A stretch of 64,000 bases of DNA, from the NCBI GenBank assembly GCA_023512835.1, contig JAKCVP010000389.1, forward strand, positions 1 to 64,000, in the 5' to 3' direction. Positions 1-9,447 of this stretch are shown here, piece by piece. The translations under genes and the position numbers were made by a program. The notes below the pieces were generated by a model. It had not been told where the DNA came from. It did not search any database and worked only from the letters and a program-made list of their open reading frames with translations. How positions within the stretch are numbered: the first letter of the stretch is position 1; every line of letters begins with the position of its first letter. Origin of the DNA: Taxillus chinensis (lineage: Eukaryota; Streptophyta; Magnoliopsida; Santalales; Loranthaceae).

Positions 1-27
1 AGGAGCCGAGAGAGTTGGAAGACGTAC

Positions 28-519
28 CCTCTTGTGTTGGACCGGTCAGAAAGGACAGGACTGATACGGCGGTGGGCGGGAGGTGCAAGTCTGCTGATGC
101 ATTTGTCAGTATTCTCTTCGCGACGCGACCATGCCAGAGCCAGGCAGTTGAGCAGCACAAGACATACCGCCGATATCGAAACCAGTAAGAGATTTGGTTG
201 CCGACGAAACGACAGACGTGACCTTGGCTAGATTGGCGTTCAGGTCGACGATCAAGGCTATCTGCGACGCAGAAAGCGATATAAAGAGCAGGGTGATGAA
301 GACCCAGAAGGAAAAGGCGGCGACGAAGCCGAGCAAGAAGGCGCGCAGCGAGACGCCAGACAGCGAGTATTTGCCATGCGGGTGTAGATCGGTAATGGAT
401 ACAAGCAATGCATTGGGATCGTCTGCTTTGCCGTAGGTGATTGGTCTTGAAGTAATGGGCGTAGATGGAGCAGAGGAGTCTGAGTCTGTCATTGTGGAGC
501 TGTTGCTATGTTCTTGCAT
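28..519 (-). CDS. Partial membrane protein of unknown function (5' part; continues past left edge)
   Basis: I read this as complement(join(<28..90,168..519)). The first exon encodes a Ser/Thr-rich, probably cytosolic N-terminus and then one strongly hydrophobic segment (about residues 58-85, LRAFLLGFVAAFSFWVF onward). Without splicing the frame stops at 106 after 137 residues. However, a textbook intron (donor GTATGT at 167, branch ATACTGAC, acceptor CAG at 91) removes that stop and joins to an open exon at 90..28, which ends at a second donor (GTACGT, starting at 27). The gene therefore most likely has further exons outside the window. The ATG at 519 is the first in frame; another ATG nine codons downstream is possible. 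I do not recognise the family. The single hydrophobic segment with no signal peptide suggests an internal membrane protein or signal anchor. Confidence 0.55.
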
Positions 520-1435
520 GTGTGGGCTCGTATGAGGGAGATCAAAGGACAGTCAGGGCGGATGGGAATTATAGGTTGGCGGTTGCGAAATATTGGCGTC
601 ACAGATCGGAATAGCGGGAGGGGAAGCAGATGTCACGAGAAGACTTGCGAGTTGAAGGAGCGACGAGCAGCGGCCTGCGCTGTCAGGAGCAGATGAGATG
701 CATTGGGTGTAGAGTGTTGCAGGCACAATACGGAAGAGGGTGAATGGGAGTGAGGGGGGTGAAAGAAAGGTGAAGGTTGAGACATGACGGTTGGTGCCTG
801 AGTCGAGCGGCGGCGGCTATTCCGCACTACCGCCGAGCCTCACTTTGAGGGGTTGCACGGCTCGTTCCATTGCTACGCCCTCGGGCTGTCCAGGGCCATG
901 TCTAAGCTTTGTGGTCCTAGTTGAAGCTTTTCTGGCGGCGGGCTCAAATCTGTAGCGGTCTACCACATTTCATTTGCGTCTCATACAAACTTCTTGGCTC
1001 AGGCGTCAGAACTTGGGGTGTTGCTCGACCCCATTCTGAGGCACATCCACGCTGACGTACCCTGAGGCCAACCCTCATTCATGATTTTCCCCATCATCGA
1101 AATAGCACAATACGTTTCGCAGGGTACGGCAAATCAGGTAGCGTACATGCTGCAGCTATGGCAGGCAACCGACGACATGGTCCTGCCGCCGAGGCAAGAC
1201 TAGCACCTGATTCGTGCATAGGACGCAGGCGGTCATGTACCTCCATCAATCGCAACGCAGCCAAATTACACACCGGGAAGCAAGATATCAAAGTCAGGAA
1301 TCAAGCAAAATGACGAGGACAGACATCAGAGAAGAAAATCATGCATTCATGTCATGATTAGGGTATCATTATCATAGTCAATCAATCGTCAACCGTCCAA
1401 AGTTTCCTGTTCTATTTCTCATTTCCCGAGTTCCT
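520..1435. other. Intergenic, no gene seen
   Basis: This stretch holds the upstream region of the partial membrane-protein gene and the 3' flank of the peroxidase gene. Only short open frames in all three phases on both strands are present; none has a recognisable domain or splice continuity. Confidence 0.6.
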
Positions 1436-2805
1436 CTAGTACGTGCCAGTATTCTGGTGGAACTTGGCATAACCAGGGTAAGTCAGCAAGGCATCCTTGT
1501 AGTCAGCGTCCTGCTGGCTCGACAGGGTAGGGCAAGTGAGGTTGCCGAGGAATTGAGCAGCCATGTTGTTGAGCTTAGTGAGAGGCTCAGCAATGTTGCG
1601 GAAGAGGTTGACGAGCAAGTCGGGGCCCTGCGAGATGATGACTTGGTAGAGGAAGCACTGAAGCATGCCAGGCTCCGCCAGCTTCTGCACGTCCCAGAGG
1701 CCGCCAGTGAGGTTGCGGATGTCAAGAGGAGTAAATGTGTTGACTTCACCCAGGTTGCCGCCCACGGACAGAAATTCAGGGTTGTCGAGAGCCATGCCCA
1801 CAAGGTCAACTTGGAAGAAGGGAATCGAGTACTGTCAATGGAATTAGCCAACAATTCATGCGCTGCAAGTTTGCGCCGCCTTCTTACCTCGTCGCCAATG
1901 GCACGCTTGTAGAAGTTGTCGGGAATCCTCTCGTGGCCGGGCGTGTAGACAAACTCATCAGGAGTGTCGCCGGTGATGGAGAAGAATGACTTGAGGATCG
2001 ACTTGGAGAGACGACCCTCGGGGAAGTCGGCGCTCTTGTTGCCCATGAAGCGGAACATGAAGGTGTACGCAGCAGGATTCACCTCGAGTCCAGAGAAGAA
2101 GTTGTTGAAGAAGTAGGGGTTCTCGTTGACACTCTGCTGGAAACGAGTCTTTCTCCATGATGTTTGCACACCAAGGTCAAAGTTGGACTGGTCCTCGGGC
2201 ACATTGGCCTGGAGGTTGTAGAGACCCTTGAATTGCTCCATCTGGACATGGTAGTTGTCGCCATATTGGTACAGGTCACCACGGGTAGGAGAGTAGTCGG
2301 CCTCGTACTTGTTGTGAGAGCCCTCAAGACCGTGAGGCACGCCGAGAAGGTTGCCCGTCAGGCCACTGAGCAAGTCGCCGCCCAACAGCTGGTTCGTGGG
2401 GCCACCAATCGACCACGAGAGCAAGTCACCGTCGAAAATGGCACCGTAGACCGCCAAGAAGGCAGCCAAGTCGGTGGCCATGCCGTAAGCACGGTAAGTG
2501 CCCAAGATGAACTGGTCAATCGACGCGACACCATTGTGGGGAATGTAGCCGTGGTTAGCGGCAGCGTTTAGGCCAGGGCAAGGGCCTCTGTTGTCGGTGG
2601 GCAGGGGCGCCTTCCACGCATAGTCGCCAGAGGTGCTGACAAACTGGGATTTGGCGTCAAAGTGGGTGTTGATACCGAATGCCTGGCGCTTCTCGTTGTT
2701 GAAGTGGTAGACCGAAGGGTCTGGCAACTTGTTGCTGTCAAAGACATTGCGAGGAAAGGCTGAAGCCATAGTGGCTAGCGCGCCCACAAGCACCTGAGTA
2801 TGCAT
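1436..2805 (-). CDS. Secreted heme-thiolate peroxidase (chloroperoxidase / unspecific peroxygenase family)
   Basis: CDS complement(join(1436..1831,1888..2805)), 437 residues. The 56-nt intron has GTAAGA and CAG ends and falls in phase 0. A signal peptide (about residues 1-16, ending ASA) precedes the mature protein. The family's proximal heme-ligand motif PCP is at residues 75-77 (Cys76 as thiolate ligand), followed by LNAAANHGYIPHNG. The distal motif normally written EHDxSxxRxD appears as EADYSPTRGD at about 168-177, so Glu168 is kept and the usual His or Gly is Ala. The overall length suits the longer fungal members (PF01328). Such enzymes use hydrogen peroxide to halogenate or oxygenate organic substrates outside the cell. 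The enzyme class is clear from the motifs; substrate and halogenating ability cannot be read from sequence. Confidence 0.88.
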
Positions 2806-5047
2806 AACGGCGGCTGTAAGACTGAGACTGTGGAGCTGAAAAATCCGGGGTATGTGGAGATATCAAGGCCCTGCGTCCGAAACCTGGGGTAGCGCTGGAT
2901 TCAAGCGAGCTGAAGTTGTCAACGTCGCGGGCTGGGCATTAATATAGCATGGAGACCCGCAACTGTCCTCGTCAGTCCATGCCATCGGACTCCTCACTTC
3001 TATCCGTCATCGTCGACCACCACAGCCGTCACCTGGGGTTAATTGCAAACTAGCAGCCAAGAGGGCAGTGATCAGAACGGCTCGTGAGAAAGTGCAACCT
3101 TGCTGTTGGCGCTGCCACTCGAATGACAGCAGCATCTGACGAATGAGGCTGCTCCTTAGTAACTTGCGTGTAACAAGATTGGACCACTGGCAAAACCGAA
3201 AGCGCGTCTGGCAAGACGGCAATGCTCATATTCCCAGACACGGGCGAGTACTGTTGCTCATTTGGGACAAGCCGACGAAGGCAATCGGGGGGGCGGCGCG
3301 GCTGGTGGGCATGTCGGAGAGCGAAAACAGTACAGTTTCGATCGAAAAGGGCGCCGAAAGGGTCAGGATCATGATATCATATGCCCTGATCTAATGCAGA
3401 TGTCAGATTTTGGATGTGGCGCCTGTCATGACAGCGCCATCTGCAGTAATGATCGGCAATGGCATTGCTTATGCCCGGAGCCGCCAACACAGCTTCCTCG
3501 CACGCTCGAGCAAACCATGTCGCGGCTCAACTGAAGAGTTTCTCGTACGCGGGCCGTCAACACAGTGCCTGGCTTGCATCTGCGATCGTGCGAGGGCACT
3601 GGACAGATCATCACAGTCTTCAAGAGAACGATTGCCCCCGCGTGAGGGGAAACGCTTGTTGTATCTTTGTACCCTCTAACATCGTACCGCAACTGCGCGT
3701 AGTGCAGCTCGCTTACATCGACATCGCCTGTTGTGCCATTCTGTAAATTGCCATCACAGATCCTATGGTGAACTCTGTTGTCGCAACCTGCTGGCTAGGT
3801 GAGCAGAATGAATTCGAGAATGTGAAGTACCAGAGTATATTGCAAGGTCTTTACGTTGATTGTTTGCGAGCTGCGTGATTCGCCACGAAGTTGGGAAGAA
3901 GTGTAAGCACTCGGTCGCTGATAAACTGTCACTATGCAGCAGCCGCGCCTATGCGAAAATGCATTTCCGGTCGGCTGGAAAAGTGACATTGCTGCATGCG
4001 CGTCGCTCGCGTGCTGTTTGCTGAATGCTCACTCAAGCGCAATTCAATATGTTGATGGGAGCGTCTTCGTCACTGACTCCTCTTGCGCGTGGAATGAATT
4101 CAGCATCGGGCTGGTATTCTAGTGTGCTGTGATTTCCGGCATCCGAGTCGACGTCTGCGCCGCAAGCCACATCCATCATATTTGTGGTGCTGCAGCAAAT
4201 CATGGATGCCGTATTTGCCTACCCGTCTTGCCAGGCAACAGTGACAACGCCTTGGTCGCATTCGCTTGGCTGCTTGCCAATGTCAGGTTTGACAGCCACA
4301 GGGTTTATTTGGATCGGTAATGTCACTGTTGTTATGAGCTAGTTGGATGGCGTTGGTGCGCCCGGATCGGCACAACATCCAAGACGACGCGATTGAGGCC
4401 TGTGCGTAACTCTGGGCAAAATTGAAGCTATTCAAGGACGTGCAACTTACGAGAGTGACGCTAAGCTTGGGTGTAATTCGATTCTTGCGGACTTGGGGCG
4501 CATACCTCTCTGTCTAAGACGCAAGCACGAAATGCTATTTCTTGCTCAAGGCAGACATTCTTCGACGTTCTTGTCGAACAAAGCGCTTTGCGACTCGACA
4601 CCAATGATAGCCATTGTTTAAAATCAGGCTTGTCTCGTAGCGGAAGTCGCCGGGTCCAGGCTGCGACCGCAATCTCCAAAGGTCGTGGCATGCGGGTGAG
4701 CTGAGTGTGTAAGAAACGCTTGCTCAATTCGCTGAGCTTCGCCAAAGGCAAACGAATTTAAATCTTGCGCGACGCTGTGGAGATATATTGGTCTGAGGAC
4801 CACGGAGACATACTTGAAAGGTAAGACTTGCGTGCAATCAATATTGGGCCAGGTAGCACTTAATGGAGTCTGGACGAATTTGAATGATTAGACTGAAGAG
4901 CGGCAGATTGTCAAAGTCGAAGGGTTGGCGGAAATTTCTCTTCTGTGGCGTTTTGGATTGCGCTCCCGGACTCATAGCCATCTCTAGAGGACGCACTTGG
5001 GCACTTGCCGCAAGCCCGGGACATTCAAGGGACCAAAGAGCAATAGG
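2806..5047. other. Intergenic, no supported gene
   Basis: About 2.2 kb between the peroxidase start and the 3' end of the next minus-strand gene. It contains scattered open frames up to about 96 codons on both strands, overlapping each other. None has a convincing start, splice pattern, signal peptide or known motif, so I annotate nothing here. Confidence 0.55.
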
Positions 5048-5915
5048 TCACCTCAAGTAGACTCGGTGCCTGATACGATATCGTAGTATGCCAAAAACAA
5101 TGAAGGCTATCACCAGCCATCCAGAAAAGACGATGCTTCTTTCCACGTAGTTCTCCGATTGGCGCTGGAGCTGGAGCTGGACATGATCATATTCAGGGAC
5201 ACCAGGCAAGTCATCGACTGGCGAAGTGCCTGCAATGAGCTTGAAAGGCCCGCTCAAATGATGCGTCTCTGGCCAGTCGGTTGCAAGTCTTAGGCGATAG
5301 GTCAAATTGCCAGAGTTGAGAGCAGGTGGGACGCGCCAGACAAATCGCATCAAAGTATAGTTCCAGTATAGGCATGTAGGATCAAGCCGGGCTATACGCA
5401 TGGTATGCTGACTATCATCTTGTGGAAGCTGTAGAGCCCGCCAAAACTTGTCCTTGGACGTCCAAGCTACTGCGAGTTAGTTTCCAACGTGCAAGTTGAG
5501 GATGAGCGAGCTTACGCATTAGTTCTCTGACGAAGCTTTTTTCCGCGTTGTCTTTGACAAGATCTATGGAGAAGTTTGTGGGACGGTTATCGAGGGGTAT
5601 GTCGAGAGCATGCTCTGGGCGGGCTTCGACAAAGGAGTCTCGTCTGGAATAGATCCACCAAGTATCGACTAATTGCTTCTCTTTGTACAGCTCGACCATG
5701 TTCTCGCCGGGTGCAACAAAGCTTCCTGGTTCAAGAGGCTGGACGTCGATAGTAACGACACCTATGCCGGGTCGCTCAATTTGGATGGAGCATCTGTCAT
5801 CGCCGGTAGAGGGTGGAAGCCAGGGGATGTGAGCATGGCGCCTCTTGTCGTTGTGGAGGTGCATCGTTGTCGGGTTGTGTTTCCACGGTCGTGGGTCTGG
5901 TGAGGTTGGAAGCAT
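5048..5915 (-). CDS. Membrane-anchored protein of unknown function (C-terminal TM segment)
   Basis: CDS complement(join(5048..5469,5516..5915)), 273 residues if the ATG at 5915 is used. A 46-nt intron (GTAAGC donor at 5515, CAG acceptor at 5470) restores one long frame; without it the first exon runs into a stop. Most of the protein is soluble, with N-glycosylation sequons (NFS, NYT, NLT) and several Trp residues. A single hydrophobic segment close to the C-terminus (SGWLVIAFIVFGIL) is followed by a short Arg-rich tail (RYRIRHRVYLR). This fits a type I or tail-anchored topology with the body in the secretory lumen, but no signal peptide is visible at this start. Nothing usable lies directly upstream in frame (a stop precedes the ATG), so a missed first exon or a downstream ATG remains possible. 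No family recognised. Confidence 0.6.
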
Positions 5916-6973
5916 TCATGAGCTTATTCGAAGGACAGGTTGGCGGCGCAGGACACAGAGCGGTGGCAGACAGGCTGAAGAAACATGTTGGCGGGTGTGA
6001 TGAAGCTGAGCCAGAATGTGCCGTGGCGCTGGACTGGCCACGAGACGAAATGGCAGGGATTGAGTGAAGCGGGCCAACGATGAAGCCTGCCAACAAACCA
6101 TCTCGCCGGGACTGAGGGCTGATGTTCATGATGCCAGTCCCTGAGCAGTCAGGGCCGGACAGGGAGGGCAACTTGGTCCCTTACTCCTTATGAAATTGTC
6201 TAAATGCATGTTGCGAGCAGGTGTGATGGGGGAAGTGGCATGCTAATGGCCTCGCGACTGTTTCTGTGCAGGCAAAGGAGCAGTTCAGGCGGCATAGAGG
6301 CCGGAGGCGGTGGAGCGTAGAAGTGTGATATGAGTTCCTTGAGATGAAGAGCAAGGATGAGTGCTATTATTCTGGCGTTTGCATTCGAGGCTTGTCTCTT
6401 GGCATCGTGGGAAGGGAGGAGCGTGTGTAGTCGGGTGGAGGTGGAAGGTGCCCACTGCCATGTTGGGACAGTCGTGCGTGCGTGCCTTCCGCTTCCTTGG
6501 AAGTCCCAGATAGGTAGGTAGCCAAGCCTGGGGGGGACCTTCCATGTGAAAGGCAAGAAAGAGCAGGACTCTGCATAGGTGCTTCAACGAGCATTGTCAT
6601 CGTTAGCATCGCAGCATCTTCTTGCTTCTCGTCAAAGCAGCATTGCTCCTCCTCCACCTCCTCTTCCTGATAACTGCGACGTCCAGGCGCCGCCCGACCA
6701 AACCCAATTCACTCGCATGCCCACGTGCTGCTGCATACCTACCTCGTGAATATGCCTCATGATCCTATCATTGCAACAAGTCTGCCAAACTTAAGAGACG
6801 CGGTGCACCCTGCGAGTCCACTCGCATCTGAGAGCGTCGACACAAGATCGCTCTCCATTCGACCTCTGCCCACCTCGTGGCCCCATGCCTACACGTTGCA
6901 AGAGCCCTCTGCGCCGAACCTTTCCTACCTCGAACAGACGAAACCACGCCTGTCATTATTATTACAGTCGAAC
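5916..6973. promoter_or_regulatory. Divergent upstream region between two membrane-protein genes
   Basis: Upstream of the minus-strand gene ending at 5915 and of the plus-strand gene starting near 6974. It holds several overlapping minus-strand open frames of low quality, and a TAGGTAGGTAG tract near 6512 of the kind seen in several other intergenic regions of this window. An alternative upstream in-frame ATG at 6752 would extend the next gene into this region. Confidence 0.4.
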
Positions 6974-7255
6974 ATGCCGGCGCACGAGACCACTCCCCTG
7001 TTACGTCAGGCGTCCGACCCTGCTCCCGAGCAAGAGCTTCGCGACCTCGAGGAGCAGGCCAGTGATCAGGACGACAGCGACTTTCGCCGTCACTTCCGCT
7101 GGTGGCCGAGCGCTCTGCTGCTCTTCTTGATACTCACCTTCATTGCATATGTCTACCTGGCCAACACTCTTACCCGCTTCCAGAAGCTTTATCTGGTCTA
7201 TTACTTCTGCTCCATGCTCGACTGGACCGGCTTCTGCGGGGACATGGGCTGGTAA
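6974..7255 (+). CDS. Small single-pass membrane protein with N-terminal ExxxLL motif (3' structure unresolved)
   Basis: From the ATG at 6974 the protein starts MPAHETTPLLRQ and continues with an acidic stretch (DLEEQASDQDDSD). A basic/aromatic patch (RRHFRWW) and one transmembrane helix (SALLLFLILTFIAYVYLA) follow. ETTPLL matches the [DE]xxxL[LI] sorting-signal pattern known from vacuolar/lysosomal cargo. The reading frame ends at TAA 7253-7255, but that stop overlaps a good splice donor (GTAAGC from 7252), so the true C-terminus may come from a downstream exon; acceptors at 7324 or 7374 both leave an open frame. An in-frame ATG at 6752 would add 74 low-complexity residues; I prefer 6974 because of the charge pattern. 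Function unknown. The gene just downstream has the same architecture. Confidence 0.5.
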   Translation: MPAHETTPLLRQASDPAPEQELRDLEEQASDQDDSDFRRHFRWWPSALLLFLILTFIAYVYLANTLTRFQKLYLVYYFCSMLDWTGFCGDMGW

Positions 7256-7926
7256 GCCGGCCGCGCAAACATCTCGGAACAGTCGGACCACTGCTTTGAA
7301 CCAGACGTGCACGCCCAAACTCAGGTATGCGGTGCCCCCTCGCTTTCAAAGCACAAGCTTGAGCTTACATACAGCCCCTATACAGCCTTACAGCAGCACG
7401 AATCCTTGTCCATGCCCTGGCAGCCTGAGCCTGACGATTCGGCCTTATCGCCGCCCCAAAACTCCGTCGAGGGAAGCGGACCCATGCGGGTCGCCGACCT
7501 GACCACCTGCAACGCCACGTATCAGGACGCGCCCGTGGCGCCCTGGCTCGTAACGCCAAGCTTTGGTCTATGCGTGGCCTTTCGGCTCGAGTCCATCGCC
7601 TACCCACGACAACGTTGCCTCATAAGCCCGCGCACACGCCGCGCCTTCGCTCTTCGCCAGGTCCTTGTCTGTTGTCGCTGAGCCGCACGCAGATCAGGTG
7701 CACTCACCCCCCACTAGCGTCTCGCCTCCCGGTCTTTGCAGCAGCTGCCTTTCCGGGGCCTCGGGATGCGATTGTGCAGCTTGACAGGTGATTTCTGACG
7801 GAAAACGTGACCTTGCGCGCGCTGCATCTTACCCATCCCCGACACCTTTCGATCAACAATCTGTTGACGACTGCTCACGACCAAGAATCGTTACACGTGC
7901 GCAACAACTCCAACTGAGATCCAGCC
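7256..7926 (+). other. Possible 3' exons or UTR of the preceding gene
   Basis: Contains candidate acceptors at 7324 and 7374 and a GTATGC donor at 7325, so one or two further exons are possible. Open frames exist to about 7502 or 7681, but none shows a recognisable domain. The last part (about 7800-7926) is probably promoter or 5' UTR of the next small gene. Confidence 0.35.
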
Positions 7927-8214
7927 ATGCAGTCACAGTACGAGCCGCCGTCTGAGCGCGACTCTCTACTTCACCACAACAGCGAGCCAACGAAATGGTG
8001 CTATCCCGACTCGTCGCAAATACCATGGTGTTCCTTCAAGATGATGGCGATGATTGTCATGATCTTGTTCACGACAATCTTCATATTCGACATGCTCTTC
8101 ACCCGAATCATATGTACGTGGTCCCCCGCCTCGGACCCACGAGTAGGCGAGATGCTGTGCTGACCAAGTCTCCCCCCGACAGTATTCCTGAGCTGGCCAT
8201 ATCTTCCCTTCTGA
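7927..8214 (+). CDS. Small single-pass membrane protein, 72 residues, with N-terminal ExxxLL motif
   Basis: CDS join(7927..8113,8183..8214). The 69-nt intron has donor GTACGT, a perfect GCTGAC branch site and a GACAG acceptor. Splicing changes the C-terminus to RIILFLSWPYLPF, which extends the hydrophobic region. The N-terminus begins MQSQYEPPSERDSLLHH, where ERDSLL fits the acidic dileucine pattern. Then a short polar stretch with two Cys and two Trp residues precedes the membrane segment (about residues 38-72, KMMAMIVMILFTTIFIFDML). It lies downstream on the same strand as another small protein of the same layout, so the two may be diverged duplicates or functional partners. No family recognised. 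The start is supported by the first ATG and the excellent splice signals. Confidence 0.55.
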
Positions 8215-9447
8215 CTACAAGGCCGGTGCAGAACCTGTCTCCGACGAGGAAGGCGAGCGGCGATCATGGCGGAGCGATCGGCGCTACAGTCAAGCTACAC
8301 CTACGGGACGAGCTCGGTGTGAGATCTCGTCTTGGTGCCCGCGACTGTGCAGTACAACAAGGCACATTGCACAACACCCTTTCCAGTCTGCTGTCCCCTG
8401 CACAGCATGACAAACGTAGATACCCATCCTGTTTCATATTGTTTTGTTTCTCAACGATGACGACAACGGTCCGAGCAGACCGAGCATCCGGATTCGGTGC
8501 ATGAGGTGCGGGCGTAGAGGGGCTGGGCCGCGCTGAGCGAGGACGACTCGCAGATGGAGGTGGATTTGAAACGTGTACACGGACATGGCCATGAAAGACG
8601 GCATCGACTATGATATACCCCCACTGACTACGAATGATATACTTTTGTCTGTAGCTGTGTATTTCCTTTACTGCTATGTAGACAGGTACGTACTTGCTTG
8701 CACTGTTGCGATCTGCGAGATGTAGGTACCTACCTACTGTACCTGAGATCTAAGACGGTAGGTAGATTCCTAGTCCCGTGACCGTGATCATGATCAAGTA
8801 CCGAACATCAAATAAGTTATCAAATCACACCTTGACTCGATACCTACCTAACGTATGTAGGTATGTCCCAGAAACCCGAGTAAAAAGTCCACAAAAAGAA
8901 AATCCATTCATACCTCATTGTTCAAATAGTTCTGTACATATGACTACATAATCCATGGGGGCGTCATACACGACCTCAACCACCTGCAATTAATCTCTAC
9001 AAACAGGCACCTCAGTAGATCATCCCTGCAGATCAAGTAAGCCGATCGAGCAGGTATAAGGTACTTGCGAGAGAGTAGGTGTAAGGTATTTGCGAGAGAG
9101 TAGGCATAAGGTACTTGCGAGAGAGTAGGTATAAGGTACTCGCGAGAGAGTAGGCATAAGTATAAGTAAGTACAGTACCTATGTAATACCCACACAAGTA
9201 CACAAGACACACCTAGTACGCCATTCTCCCAACCTGCCACACAAACTCCCGTCCCAATGCCACACCCATCCATACAATGCAACACTTGGCTGTAAACACT
9301 TTACTTGACTTCCTCCGGATGTATATATTCTACATGTCTTCGCTAGGTAAATTTTTCCTTCAGTCTGAGCTTGTCCTTCAGACTTTGATGAAAAATCATA
9401 AAAGAGCTGACGACACGTCGCGTTGGAAAGTCCGCACAGTTCATCAT
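8215..9447. other. Intergenic with TACCTACC tracts and a minisatellite
   Basis: Holds the 3' flank of the small membrane-protein gene and the 3' flank of the Pro-rich secreted-protein gene (convergent). Between about 8690 and 8860 there are several TACCTACC/GGTAGGTA blocks, some in palindromic arrangement. A four-copy 25-bp repeat at 9057-9156 is listed separately. No gene seen. Confidence 0.5.
9057..9156. repeat. Minisatellite, four copies of a 25-bp unit
   Basis: Four head-to-tail 25-bp units (9057-9081, 9082-9106, 9107-9131, 9132-9156), each beginning TAAGGTA and ending GAGAGAGTAGG plus two variable bases. The copies differ at only a few positions. Units 1 and 3 resemble each other, as do units 2 and 4, hinting at duplication of a two-unit block. 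The array lies in intergenic DNA. Confidence 0.9.
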
